From positions 1-37,707 of IMG/VR virus record IMGVR_UViG_3300044697_000156: DNA of 37,707 bases, one strand, 5' to 3'. The position numbers were made by a program, and so were the translations under genes. This DNA comes from a virus. Shown in pieces: positions 21,888-30,261 of the stretch. Numbering within the stretch: the stretch's first letter is position 1; every line of letters starts with the position of its first letter. Under the pieces are notes generated by a model that saw nothing but the letters and a program-made list of their open reading frames with translations, was not told the origin of the DNA and made no database searches.

Positions 21888-22793
21888 ATGCCGGCCAAGC
21901 CGTTCACCCGCAACGACGTGCTCGCCGCGGTCGTGCTTCTCTTGCAGACGCCATGGGCATGGCCGGTGATCGGGAACACCGGCACCGGCGGCATCCCGAG
22001 CGTCGCGCGCCTCGCCGGAATTCAGGCCGGCATCTATCAGATCGTGCTCGACAGCGCGACCGCGTTTCACGTTCTCGACCCCAAGGGCAACAACCTCGGC
22101 AGCGGCACGGTCGGGACCGCTTGGTCGGTCCAGGTAGGCTTCACGCTCTCGGCCGGGGGCACGCCCTTCGTCGCGCGCGACAGTTTCGCCGTCTTCGTGC
22201 TCACCGCCGCGGCATCCGGCGTGATCGATTCGCCCGATTGGCCGACGCCCGAGACGACCCTGCCGGCGGCGCTGGTCTGGATCGAGCGCGATGAAAAGGA
22301 AAGTAAGGCAGGGGCGCATCGCGCCGCGATGTTCCGCACGACTCTCACTCTCGTGATCGCCTATCGCGTGAGTGCACCCAGCGACGGCGTCGCCGGCCCG
22401 GGGGCCAAGAACGCGCTCCGCGCGCTTAGCTGTGCGCTCGAGGGCTTGATCTTCTCCTCGAATGCGGTGACGCAATATATCGAAGATTATGGGGCGAGCC
22501 GGACAGAGATCGCCTACTCAAGCGAGGGCAATCAGCGCGTCGCCGAGGTGCGCTTTGGCTTCGCTCTTATCTATTCCGAGCGCTTCCAGCCCTACGTCTG
22601 GCAACCGCTCGGCGGCATCGACATCTTCACCGACGCCCAAAATATCGCCGTCGACCACGAGGGCACCTATCCCGCCGACGGCATTGTGCCGGATTCGCCC
22701 GTCGCCGATCCGAACGTGCCCGCGGCGCCACGTACCACGGGCCCCGACAACAGAATCGAGATCGGCGCCGAGGTCGATCTCACGCCGCCCTAA
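21888..22793 (+). CDS. Tail terminator-like protein with inserted beta domain
   Basis: It begins with FTRNDVLAAVVLLLQTPWAW and then carries an extra beta domain (residues 47-107, AGIYQIVLDSATAFHVLDPK) shared with the decoration protein. The remainder (LPAALVWIERDEKESKAGAH, FRTTLTLVIAYRV, a helix ALRALSCALEGLIFS, EVRFGFALIYSERF) has the alpha-beta pattern of tail terminator/gpU-like proteins that close the tail tube. Position just before the sheath fits that role. The Pro/Asp-rich C-terminus is unassigned. Confidence 0.55.
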   Translation: MPAKPFTRNDVLAAVVLLLQTPWAWPVIGNTGTGGIPSVARLAGIQAGIYQIVLDSATAFHVLDPKGNNLGSGTVGTAWSVQVGFTLSAGGTPFVARDSFAVFVLTAAASGVIDSPDWPTPETTLPAALVWIERDEKESKAGAHRAAMFRTTLTLVIAYRVSAPSDGVAGPGAKNALRALSCALEGLIFSSNAVTQYIEDYGASRTEIAYSSEGNQRVAEVRFGFALIYSERFQPYVWQPLGGIDIFTDAQNIAVDHEGTYPADGIVPDSPVADPNVPAAPRTTGPDNRIEIGAEVDLTPP

Positions 22794-22823
22794 CGACACC
22801 GCTCCGCCTTAGAGGAGGCAAGC

Positions 22824-24416
22824 ATGCCCGCGCCGACCGCGATTTCCTTTTCCTACATCCCGCAAGGCTTGCGCGTGCCGCTGTTCTATGCGGAATTCAC
22901 CACGGCGGCCAATCAATCGAACCAGCAGGTGCAGAAGACGCTGTTGATCGGCCAGCCCCTCGCGGCCAATCCCCTTCCGTCGACGCTCACCTTCCTCGGC
23001 TCGAAAGCCAATGCGCAGGGTCTTGCCGGGCGCGGCAGCATGCTCGCGCGCATGGCGGCGGCATATTTCGCCGACGACACGTTCGGCGAGCTCTGGGCCC
23101 TTCCATTGGCCGACGCGGGAGAGGCCGTCGCAGCCACCGGCTCGATCAGCTTCACGGGCCCGTCGACGGCGGCCGGCACGTTGTCACTTTACATCGGCGG
23201 CGTCGCCGTCCCGGTCGCCGTCTCGTCCGGCATGACCGCGGCCGCGCTCGCGACCGCCGTCGCGGCCGCGATCAATGGCAATCCCGATCTCGCCCTTTCG
23301 GCCGCGGTCGACGGCGCCGACGATTACAAGGTCGATCTCACCGCCAAAAATGCGGGCACGCTCGGCAACGATATCGACGTGCGCCTGAATTACTATGGTC
23401 TCGCGGGCGGCGAAGCGGTTCCGGCCGGCATCAGCGTGACCCTCACGGGCTCGCCGCCTTCCTCGAGCGTGATGTCGGGAGGCGCAACGGATCCCGACCT
23501 CGCTGGCGTCGCCGCGATCATCGCCGACAATCCGTTCGATTTCATCGTCTGCCCCTATACCGAGACGACCCAGCTCAACGAAATCCAGGCGATGATGAAC
23601 CAGAGCGCGGGTCGCTGGGCCTATTCGCGCCAGTCTTACGGCCATGTCTGGTCGTCGAAGCGCTTTTACGGCGCCAACGAGGCGGCCGCGACCGGCAATA
23701 TCACCACCTTCGCCACCGCGCGCAACGACCCGCACGTCATGATCGATTGCTTCTACGACTCGCCCACGCCTTCCGAGGAGCGCGCGGCCGATTTCTGCGC
23801 GGCCTCGGCCGTGAGCCTGCGAGCGGATCCCGCGCGCCCGCTCCAAACCCTTCCTCTCAGCGCCGTTCTCGCGCCGCCGATCGCGTCGCGTTTCAGCTTC
23901 GCCGACAAGCAGGCGATTCTGAGCCAGGGCGGTGCCCTGGTCGATTACGATCAGTCGAACACGGCCCGCATCTTGCGCGCTGTCACCACCTACCAGACCA
24001 ATGCATGGGGCACGCCCGATCAGAGCTATCTCGACACCGAGACGCTCTTCACCCTCATGGCCTTCATCCGGCGCATGAAGGCGATGGTGACCCAGACCTT
24101 CCCGCGCTCGAAGCTGGCCGCCAACGGCACGAGCTACGCCAGCCAGAATGCCTTCGATCTCAATATCGGCGCCGCGATCGCGACGCCCAACTCGATCAGG
24201 GCGGCGCTCGTGGCCGAGTACCAGAACATGGTCGACGACGGCCTGGTCCAGGATACCGAGGCCTTCGCCGCCGGCTTGATCGTGCAGATCAACGCCGACG
24301 ACGCGAGCCGGGTCGACGTGCTGCTCGACCCCGTCTTGGTCGGTGGCCTGCGTATCTTCGCAGCCCTCACCGCCTTCTTGCTCCAGGACCCGAGCAACAC
24401 GAACCTCGCGGCCTGA
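22824..24416 (+). CDS. Contractile tail sheath protein (Mu gpL-like)
   Basis: AISFSYIPQGLRVPLFYAEF and QKTLLIGQPL are the Mu gpL start. The middle has a domain with GSISFTGPSTAAGTLSLYIG and GTLGNDIDVRLNY, followed by FDFIVCPYTETTQLNEIQ and the C-terminal VDYDQSNTARILRAVTTYQT and YLDTETLFTLMAFIRRMK blocks that contact the tube. 530 aa compares with 495 in Mu. Presence of a sheath defines a contractile (myovirus) tail. AGAGGAGGC is the ribosome-binding site. Confidence 0.92.
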   Translation: MPAPTAISFSYIPQGLRVPLFYAEFTTAANQSNQQVQKTLLIGQPLAANPLPSTLTFLGSKANAQGLAGRGSMLARMAAAYFADDTFGELWALPLADAGEAVAATGSISFTGPSTAAGTLSLYIGGVAVPVAVSSGMTAAALATAVAAAINGNPDLALSAAVDGADDYKVDLTAKNAGTLGNDIDVRLNYYGLAGGEAVPAGISVTLTGSPPSSSVMSGGATDPDLAGVAAIIADNPFDFIVCPYTETTQLNEIQAMMNQSAGRWAYSRQSYGHVWSSKRFYGANEAAATGNITTFATARNDPHVMIDCFYDSPTPSEERAADFCAASAVSLRADPARPLQTLPLSAVLAPPIASRFSFADKQAILSQGGALVDYDQSNTARILRAVTTYQTNAWGTPDQSYLDTETLFTLMAFIRRMKAMVTQTFPRSKLAANGTSYASQNAFDLNIGAAIATPNSIRAALVAEYQNMVDDGLVQDTEAFAAGLIVQINADDASRVDVLLDPVLVGGLRIFAALTAFLLQDPSNTNLAA

Positions 24417-24457
24417 TCCGCGCCGCCTACCCCAAGCCCCATCGATTGGAGTGACCC

Positions 24458-24826
24458 ATGGCCGAAGTTCTTGCCGGCGTCGCATATTTTAAGGTCAACG
24501 GCATGCAATTCGCGCTGCGCGGCGCGTTCAAGGTGCAGCCCAATGCGACCAAGGCCACCTCGATCGTCGGCCAGGATCAGTTTCACGGCCTCAAGGTCGA
24601 GCCGATCGCCGCCTACATCGAGGGTGACGTGACCGACATGGGCGGCTTCGCCGTGACCTCGCTCCCCGATTTGGTGGGCGTCCCGGTGACCGCCGAGCTT
24701 GCCAACGGCAAAATCTACGTCATGCCCGATGGCAACTATGTCGACGTGAGCGAGATCGACACCGAAGAGGGCAAGGTCAAGGTCCGTTTCGAGGGCCCGG
24801 TCTGCCAAGAGCTCCTCGCGGCCTAG
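24458..24826 (+). CDS. Tail tube protein (Mu gpM-like)
   Basis: 122 aa. GVAYFKVNGMQFALRGAFKV, a strand with VGQDQFHGLKVEPIAAYIEG and the closing EEGKVKVRFEGPVCQEL match the Mu-type tail tube family (118 aa in Mu). Hexameric rings of it stack into the inner tail tube. It follows the sheath, as in Mu. Confidence 0.9.
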   Translation: MAEVLAGVAYFKVNGMQFALRGAFKVQPNATKATSIVGQDQFHGLKVEPIAAYIEGDVTDMGGFAVTSLPDLVGVPVTAELANGKIYVMPDGNYVDVSEIDTEEGKVKVRFEGPVCQELLAA

Positions 24827-24840
24827 CAACTCGCCACTCC

Positions 24841-24865
24841 AGATGTTCCCCGCGGGGGAACATCT
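24841..24865. repeat. 25-bp perfect palindrome, copy 2 (intergenic)
   Basis: AGATGTTCCCC (24841-24851), centre GCG, GGGGAACATCT (24855-24865): 11-bp perfect arms. Near copy at 10091-10115 (23 of 25 identical). It lies 14 bases after the tail-tube stop. No T-tract follows, so it is not a simple terminator; it may be a protein-binding site, an RNA processing hairpin or a small repeated element. Confidence 0.85.
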
Positions 24866-24941
24866 CGACCGCGATCCCCGCCCAGGCGCCCGTTCCAGGG
24901 CGCCAATCCCCCCTTTCCCCCCCTGAAACCAGAGGCACGCC

Positions 24942-25280
24942 ATGGCCGAGCCCGTGACCTTCAAGCTCTCGAAGCCGATTTCCGACACTGGCGGCGCGCC
25001 GCTCAACGAAATCACCCTCAAGGTACCCAACGGCGGTAATCTTCGTCGCTGTGGTGCGCCCTACGTCTTCGAATATCGGCCGGGGGCCGGCGAGCCCCTC
25101 ATGCACATCAACACTCAATCGATCGCGAAGCTGATCGAGGAGTTGGCCGGCGTGCCAGCGGGATCGGTTGACGCGCTCTCGGCGCCCGATTTCAACGAGC
25201 TCCAGGGGATCGTGCTGGGTTTTTTTACACCGGAGATCGCGGCGGCGCTCAGCAAAGGTTCCTCGCTCGCGATCAACTGA
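24942..25280 (+). CDS. Tail assembly chaperone (Mu gp41-like), zero-frame product
   Basis: 112 aa. VTFKLSKPISDTGGAPLNEI followed by TLKVP is the gp41 family signature; the C-terminal helix (PDFNELQGIVLGFF) leads into the frameshift site. These proteins coat the tape measure during tail assembly. GGTTTTTTTAC at 25218-25228 offers a slippery site (see the frameshift entry). If no shift occurs, the protein ends with ALSKGSSLAIN. Confidence 0.85.
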   Translation: MAEPVTFKLSKPISDTGGAPLNEITLKVPNGGNLRRCGAPYVFEYRPGAGEPLMHINTQSIAKLIEELAGVPAGSVDALSAPDFNELQGIVLGFFTPEIAAALSKGSSLAIN

Positions 25281-25408
25281 TCGCCCGCTATTGGGAGCTC
25301 GCGCGCTTCTTTCACGACATCGAGGGCGCGTTCGCACTCCCGATCGATGAGATGCCCGATGCCCTGGCCGAGGCGAAGCGTATCGCGAAGCTCGAGCGCG
25401 GAAAGTAG
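25226..25408 (+). CDS. gp42-like C-terminal extension made by -1 ribosomal frameshift
   Basis: A run of seven T (25220-25226) read as GGT TTT TTT ACA allows both tRNAs to slip back one base. In the -1 frame the reading continues for 60 codons to TAG 25406-25408, encoding QLIARYWELARFFHDIEGAF and a charged helix with AEAKRIAKLERGK. Such gp41/gp42 (lambda G/GT) fusions are established for tail chaperones. There is no good independent start or ribosome-binding site for this frame. It ends 3 bases before the tape-measure ATG. Confidence 0.75.
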   Translation, partial: YTGDRGGAQQRFLARDQLIARYWELARFFHDIEGAFALPIDEMPDALAEAKRIAKLERGK

Positions 25409-25411
25409 CCC

Positions 25412-27217
25412 ATGCCCGACCAGACTTTTCGCAACATCATCACAGTGCTTGACCAGGCGTCGGCGCCGCTGCGCGCGATCAACGCCAAGATCACGGCGCT
25501 GGGCGCGCCCGTGCGCCACCTCGGGCTCAGCCTGGCCGGGGTCGGTGCCGCGGCAGGCTTCACCAAGCTCGAGCGAAGCGCCGGCAATCTGATCCAAAGG
25601 TTCGGCACGTTGCGTCGAGAGGCCATGGGGCTGCTCGGTCCCCTCGGTCTGATCGCCGGCGGGGGCACCATCGCCGGACTCGCGGCGCTGACCCATTCCG
25701 CAAGCGAATATGGCGCCCAGCTTCACGACGCCGCGATCATGACCGGTGTTCAGGCCGATGCGCTCGCGCGCATGCACTACCAGGCGCGGCTGACCGGTAC
25801 CGGTACGGAAGCGGTCGACAAGGGCCTCGCGCACCTCAACAAGACCATCGGCGACGCCGCGTCCGGCCGCAATCGAGCGGCCCTCGTCATGTTCCAACGC
25901 CTCGGCATCTCGCTCCGGGATCAGAAGGGAAACCTACGCTCGGCCGCCGACGTTTGGGGTGATCTCGCCGAGGTGACGCAGAAAAACACCAACGCGACCT
26001 TGCGAGAGTCGATCGCCGCCAACGCATTCGGCGCGCGCATGGGCGCCCAACTGATTCCGATGCTTGCGCAGGGGCGGGACGCGTTGAAGCTCACGGGCGC
26101 AGAAGCCGAGCGGCTCGGCCTGGTGCTCGGCCAGGATGGGGTCGACAACGCTAAGAAGTTCGAGGATTCATGGATCAAGCTGCAAGCCGCCGGGCAGGGC
26201 TTGACCTATTCGATCGGCGCTCAGCTCTTCCCGGTGATCCAGCCGATGCTCGAGAGCATGACCGATTGGATCGCCGCCAATCGCGCGGTGATCGCGACCA
26301 AGCTCAAGGACTTCGTGGTCTCGGTCGCCGAGGCACTTCGCAAAGTCGATTGGGTTGCGGTCGCGCGCGACGCCCAGAGCTTTCTGGTCACGGCTAAGAG
26401 TGTCATCGAATATCTCGGCGGCATGCGCGCGGTGATGATCGGCATGGCCGTGGTCGCGGTGGGCCCGTTTCTGGCGGCGCTCGCGAATCTCGCCTGGGCT
26501 CTCACCATGTTCGGGGGCGCGCTCGGCATGATACCGGCACGCCTGGTCGCTGCCTTCGCGGTAGCACCGATCCTTGATTTCGTGACGGCGATGCGCGCCG
26601 GCTACGGCGCGATGGCGGCCTTCAACTTGATCGTGGCCGCCAATCCGATCGGCGTGGTGCTGACCGCGATCGGGCTCCTCGCCGCCGGTGCCTTCATGAT
26701 TTATCGAAATTGGACGCCCATTAAGGCGTTTTTCCTCGAATTCTGGCGCGCCATTGCGGATGCCGCGCGCCGGGCCTGGGTGATCATCGAGCCGATCGTC
26801 AACCCGATCGCGGCCGTCAAAGGGGTCGTAAATTGGGCGATCGGCACCCAGAAGGTCGGGGCGCCGGTTTCCGTGAACGCTGGCGCGCCGCCGCCGTCGA
26901 CGAACACCGGCGTTCCGCTCCCGCAAGCGACCCCAGGTGTCGGGCGCGCCAGATTCCTGGCCCCGGGGGCCGCGCCGACCTTAGCTCCAGTTACGGCGCC
27001 GAGCATGGCGGCCAATAGCCCCTTGGCGGCCTCACTCTATAGTCCGGGCGGCGACGGGGGCGCCTCGGCACCCCAAAAGGGCGAGGTCAAGGTCAAGGTC
27101 GATCTGACCAATCTGCCCCCCGGCAGCAAGGTTTCGACCGAGACGAGGGGTGCCATGGCGCCGCCCGAGACCAATGTCGGCTATGCCTGGGGCGGGGGCA
27201 CCGCACCGGGATTCTAG
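25412..27217 (+). CDS. Tail tape measure protein
   Basis: 601 aa directly after the chaperone genes. NIITVLDQASAPLRAINAKI is a typical tape-measure start, followed by a long helical region and several hydrophobic segments (GLLGPLGLIAGGGTIAGLAA; AVMIGMAVVAVGPFLAALAN; GVVLTAIGLLAAGAFMIYRN). The C-terminal ~150 residues are Ala/Pro/Gly-rich and end in a short beta-like piece (EVKVKVDLTNLPPGSKV). Its length sets tail length; at about 1.5 angstrom per residue this predicts a tail near 90 nm (inference). Confidence 0.88.
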   Translation: MPDQTFRNIITVLDQASAPLRAINAKITALGAPVRHLGLSLAGVGAAAGFTKLERSAGNLIQRFGTLRREAMGLLGPLGLIAGGGTIAGLAALTHSASEYGAQLHDAAIMTGVQADALARMHYQARLTGTGTEAVDKGLAHLNKTIGDAASGRNRAALVMFQRLGISLRDQKGNLRSAADVWGDLAEVTQKNTNATLRESIAANAFGARMGAQLIPMLAQGRDALKLTGAEAERLGLVLGQDGVDNAKKFEDSWIKLQAAGQGLTYSIGAQLFPVIQPMLESMTDWIAANRAVIATKLKDFVVSVAEALRKVDWVAVARDAQSFLVTAKSVIEYLGGMRAVMIGMAVVAVGPFLAALANLAWALTMFGGALGMIPARLVAAFAVAPILDFVTAMRAGYGAMAAFNLIVAANPIGVVLTAIGLLAAGAFMIYRNWTPIKAFFLEFWRAIADAARRAWVIIEPIVNPIAAVKGVVNWAIGTQKVGAPVSVNAGAPPPSTNTGVPLPQATPGVGRARFLAPGAAPTLAPVTAPSMAANSPLAASLYSPGGDGGASAPQKGEVKVKVDLTNLPPGSKVSTETRGAMAPPETNVGYAWGGGTAPGF

Positions 27218-27229
27218 GAGCATCCCGTC

Positions 27230-27715
27230 ATGGCCGTCCCGCTTTGGAAGACGCAGCTTTGGATCCCGTGCTCGTTTCGGGGCGTGCCGTTCAAATGGTG
27301 GTCGACGGGCGAGGAAAGCGGCCGGCGCGCGGCAGTGACCGAATTCCCGTTCCGCGACACCCCCTACGTCGAGGATCTCGGGCGCCGGGCCAAATACTAC
27401 CCGCTGACCGGCCATGTGATCGGCGACAACTATATGGCCGCGCGCGACGCGCTGCGCGCCGCCCTTCAAGCGCAGGGGCCGGGCACCCTGATCCATCCCT
27501 ATCTCGGCCCGCTCACGGTCCAGCTTCTCACCTACGTCGAGAAAGAAGAGCAGCTCGAGGGCGGCCTGGCGCGCTTCGACATGCGCTTCGTCGAGGCCGG
27601 CGGCATCCCAAGCCCGCGCGCGGCAACCGACACCGCGGCGGCTACGACCGCGGCGTCGACCAACGCGAGCACCCAGGTTCAGGCCGATTACGTGGCCCAA
27701 ATGGCGGCGGGCTAG
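27230..27715 (+). CDS. DNA circularization protein N-terminal half (Mu gpN-like), ends at in-frame amber
   Basis: FRGVPFKWWSTGEESGRRAA, then PFRDTPYVEDLGRRAKYYPL and GHVIGDNYMAARDALRAAL, match the DNA_circ_N domain of Mu gpN, a baseplate/tail protein. GPGTLIHPYLGPLTVQLLTY and FDMRFVEAGG complete it. The frame stops at TAG 27713-27715, immediately followed in the same frame by ATG and the C-terminal half. In relatives the two halves are one protein of about 430-490 residues, so this is either a split gene or a nonsense mutation. Readthrough is also possible. Confidence 0.85.
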   Translation: MAVPLWKTQLWIPCSFRGVPFKWWSTGEESGRRAAVTEFPFRDTPYVEDLGRRAKYYPLTGHVIGDNYMAARDALRAALQAQGPGTLIHPYLGPLTVQLLTYVEKEEQLEGGLARFDMRFVEAGGIPSPRAATDTAAATTAASTNASTQVQADYVAQMAAG

Positions 27716-28519
27716 ATGGCGAGCATTCCCTCTTTCGTCCAAGACGCGCTGCAAAGTCTGATCTCGGAGCTGGCCGAGGATGCCGCGGCTCTCTTGCCGG
27801 CGCCCGGGCTCAACACCGCGCCGGTCGCCGCCGACATCGCCTCGCTCGAGATGAACGCCGCGGCGCTCGCGGGCAATCCCACCACGTGCGCGGCCGCGAT
27901 CGCGGGTCTTTTTTCGGATTACGCGACGGCGGCGATCGCCGCCTTGACCGCGCCGCCGCCGACTCCCGCCGATCCGAACCTCGAATACAGTTCGAATGGC
28001 GCGGTCGGGCCGACGGCGCTCCCCGCCGATCCGAGTTTTGGCCTCGCCGCGTTCTGCACCTGGGGCCGCTCGCTCGCGATGCCGCCGAGTCTGACCCCGG
28101 CGAGCGCCGAGATCGCGGCCAATCAAGCGGCCTTCTTGGCGCTGGTGCGCGGGTCGGCGGTCGTGGCGCTCGCGACGCTCTATGCCGCAACGCCGTGGCA
28201 ATCGGCGGCCGACGCCGCCGCCGCGCGCGATCAGATCGTCGGCTTGATCGAGCGCCTGGTCGAGGCCGCGTTCGACGCGAGCCGGGACGGCTCGGCGGAA
28301 GCGCTCGAAAGCCTTCTCGCGGCGGCAGCCACCGACCTCACGGTGCGGGGCAAGAGTCTGCCGAACGTCATGCAATACCAAGTCGGCGCGGCTTTGCCCG
28401 ACAGCGTGCTCGCCTATCGCCTATATCAGGATTCGACGCGCGCCTTCGAGCTCGACGCGCGGAACCATGCGCGCCATCCGCTCTTTCTGCCCGCGACCGG
28501 CGAGGCGCTGAGCTACTGA
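27716..28519 (+). CDS. DNA circularization protein C-terminal half (Mu gpN-like)
   Basis: Continues the preceding reading frame after one TAG. PSFVQDALQSLISELAEDAA corresponds to the middle of gpN proteins, and LPDSVLAYRLYQDSTRAFEL then DARNHARHPLFLPATGEAL is the family's C-terminal signature. The ATG directly follows the stop; the only possible ribosome-binding site is a weak GGCGGG 4 bases away, so translation may depend on termination-reinitiation or readthrough. Confidence 0.8.
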   Translation: MASIPSFVQDALQSLISELAEDAAALLPAPGLNTAPVAADIASLEMNAAALAGNPTTCAAAIAGLFSDYATAAIAALTAPPPTPADPNLEYSSNGAVGPTALPADPSFGLAAFCTWGRSLAMPPSLTPASAEIAANQAAFLALVRGSAVVALATLYAATPWQSAADAAAARDQIVGLIERLVEAAFDASRDGSAEALESLLAAAATDLTVRGKSLPNVMQYQVGAALPDSVLAYRLYQDSTRAFELDARNHARHPLFLPATGEALSY

Positions 28520-28526
28520 GGTCAAG

Positions 28527-29603
28527 ATGGCCGCGCCCGACGAGATCACGCTCACGGTCGGCGGTCAGGAATATTGGGGCTGGCACGAGCTGCGTGCCAC
28601 GACGCATCTGAAACGGGGTGCTGCGGATTTCGATATCGGCGTTTCCGAGGCCTGGGAACTGGCCGCGATCAAACCTTGGCAGATCGCGCCAGGTGCGTCG
28701 GCCGTGCTCGCGCTCGGCGGCAAGCCCATCGTCACGGGCTACGTCGACGAATACGCTCCGAGCTATGGGGGCGATTCCCACAAGGTGAGGATCGCCGGGC
28801 GGTCCAAGACCTGCGACCTGGTCGATTGCATGCCCGAGATCACGGGCGGTCAATTCGTCGGCTATACCCTCGATGCGGTCGCGCGCGCGATCTGCCAGCC
28901 CTTCGGCATCGGCGTCGTCGTGCAAGCGCCCATGGGCGACCCGCTGGTCGACACCACGTTTCAACGCTGCGAGGCGGCCTGGGAATTCCTCGAAACCTTC
29001 GCGCGCCAGCGCGCGGTGCTCCTGACCGACGACGAAAACGGCAATTTGGTGCTGACTCGCACCTCGAACTCGGTCTCGCCTTCGCGTCTCGTCGAGGGAC
29101 AGAACATCGTCGCCGCCGAGGCCCGGCTTTCGATGGCGAAGCGTTGGTCCAAATACCTCGTGCGCGCCCAAATGGGCCTGAATTACGACAATGACGGAGA
29201 GGTTCAGACCGACGTGCTCGGCACCGCGACCGATCCTGGCGTGCCGCGCTATCGCCCTCGGGAGTCCATGGCGGGCGGCCAGATGGACGATGCCGACGCC
29301 GCCGCCTACGCGCAATGGGAAGCGCTACATTACGCGGGCGAGAGCACTTTGGCCGATATCACGGTCGTGGGCTGGACCGATGCGGCCGGCAATCCTTGGC
29401 GCAAGAATGTGCTGATCGGCGTCACCGCGCCGCGCCTGGCTCTCGACCGCCAGCTCTTGATCGCAGGCGTCGAATTCACTCTCGACGAGACGCGCGGAAA
29501 ACGTACCAAGTTGAGCTTGGCGCCCCCCGAGGCTTTCACGCCCGAGCCGATCGTGGTGCCGGGCGCGGGGGTCTGGAACAACGTGAAAGGCGTCGGCCAA
29601 TGA
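28527..29603 (+). CDS. Baseplate hub protein (Mu gpP-like)
   Basis: 358 aa. ITLTVGGQEYWGWHELRATT starts the first barrel, LALGGKPIVTGYVDEYAPSY and KVRIAGRSKTCDLVDCMPE match gpP/late control D proteins, and YTLDAVARAICQPFGIGVVV with EAAWEFLETFARQRAVLLTD continue the hub fold. It caps the tube and holds the spike. The C-terminus ends in a 4-bp overlap with the spike gene. Confidence 0.88.
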   Translation: MAAPDEITLTVGGQEYWGWHELRATTHLKRGAADFDIGVSEAWELAAIKPWQIAPGASAVLALGGKPIVTGYVDEYAPSYGGDSHKVRIAGRSKTCDLVDCMPEITGGQFVGYTLDAVARAICQPFGIGVVVQAPMGDPLVDTTFQRCEAAWEFLETFARQRAVLLTDDENGNLVLTRTSNSVSPSRLVEGQNIVAAEARLSMAKRWSKYLVRAQMGLNYDNDGEVQTDVLGTATDPGVPRYRPRESMAGGQMDDADAAAYAQWEALHYAGESTLADITVVGWTDAAGNPWRKNVLIGVTAPRLALDRQLLIAGVEFTLDETRGKRTKLSLAPPEAFTPEPIVVPGAGVWNNVKGVGQ

Positions 29604-30259
29604 GCGCCGCGCGCATGGGCGCGGCCATCCGCTCGATGCTCACGCGCGGCCGCCTCTCCGCGGCGAGTTATTTTCTCGGCGCCGGCGGCGCGCCGTTGCG
29701 CACGGTCTTGGTCGTCCAGGGCCTCGCAAGTGAGACCTTCAAGGGCGTCGAGTTGATTCTGCCCTACGGCATGTCGGCGCTCCCGAGCGGCCAGACCGCC
29801 GATTTCCTGCTCTTCCAGGTCATGGGGGCGCGCTCGCATAAGGTGGCGATCGGCGCCGACGATCCGGCGTTGCGCATCCCGGATTTGCAGCTCGGCGAGT
29901 TTGGGTTTCGGGACGCGCGCGGCCAGCAGATCGTCTTCCGGCTCGATCGGGTCGAGCTCACGACGCCGCTCAAGGCGGTGGTCACTACAACCGGCGACAT
30001 AGACGCCACCGCAGGAGGCGCGATCAAAGCCACGGCGACGGGCGAGATCACGCTCAACAGCAGCGCGAAAATCCGGCTCGCGGCGCCGATCGTCGAGGTG
30101 CAAACCAAAGATTGGCGGCTCGATGTCGGCGGCTACGCCTACCAGTTCCAATATCCCGGCGCCGGGTCGGAGATCAATTACAACACCTGGTTCGTCGGCG
30201 CGACCATCGTGCCCGGCGTCAATAATTTCAGCCCGCCCGGCGTCTTCAACGGACCCTGA
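29600..30259 (+). CDS. Baseplate assembly/spike protein (Mu gp45, gpV-like)
   Basis: 219 aa. LRTVLVVQGLASETFKGVEL, YGMSALPSGQTADFLLFQVM and a later LDRVELTTPLKAVVTTTGDI mark the OB-fold-type domain and beta-helix of gp45. The repeat-like TAGGAIKATATGEITLNSSA-KIRLAAP resembles the beta-helical shaft that punctures the outer membrane. The C-terminus lacks an obvious His-x-His iron-binding tip. ATG overlaps the gpP stop. Confidence 0.85.
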   Translation: MSAARMGAAIRSMLTRGRLSAASYFLGAGGAPLRTVLVVQGLASETFKGVELILPYGMSALPSGQTADFLLFQVMGARSHKVAIGADDPALRIPDLQLGEFGFRDARGQQIVFRLDRVELTTPLKAVVTTTGDIDATAGGAIKATATGEITLNSSAKIRLAAPIVEVQTKDWRLDVGGYAYQFQYPGAGSEINYNTWFVGATIVPGVNNFSPPGVFNGP

Positions 30260-30261
30260 TC

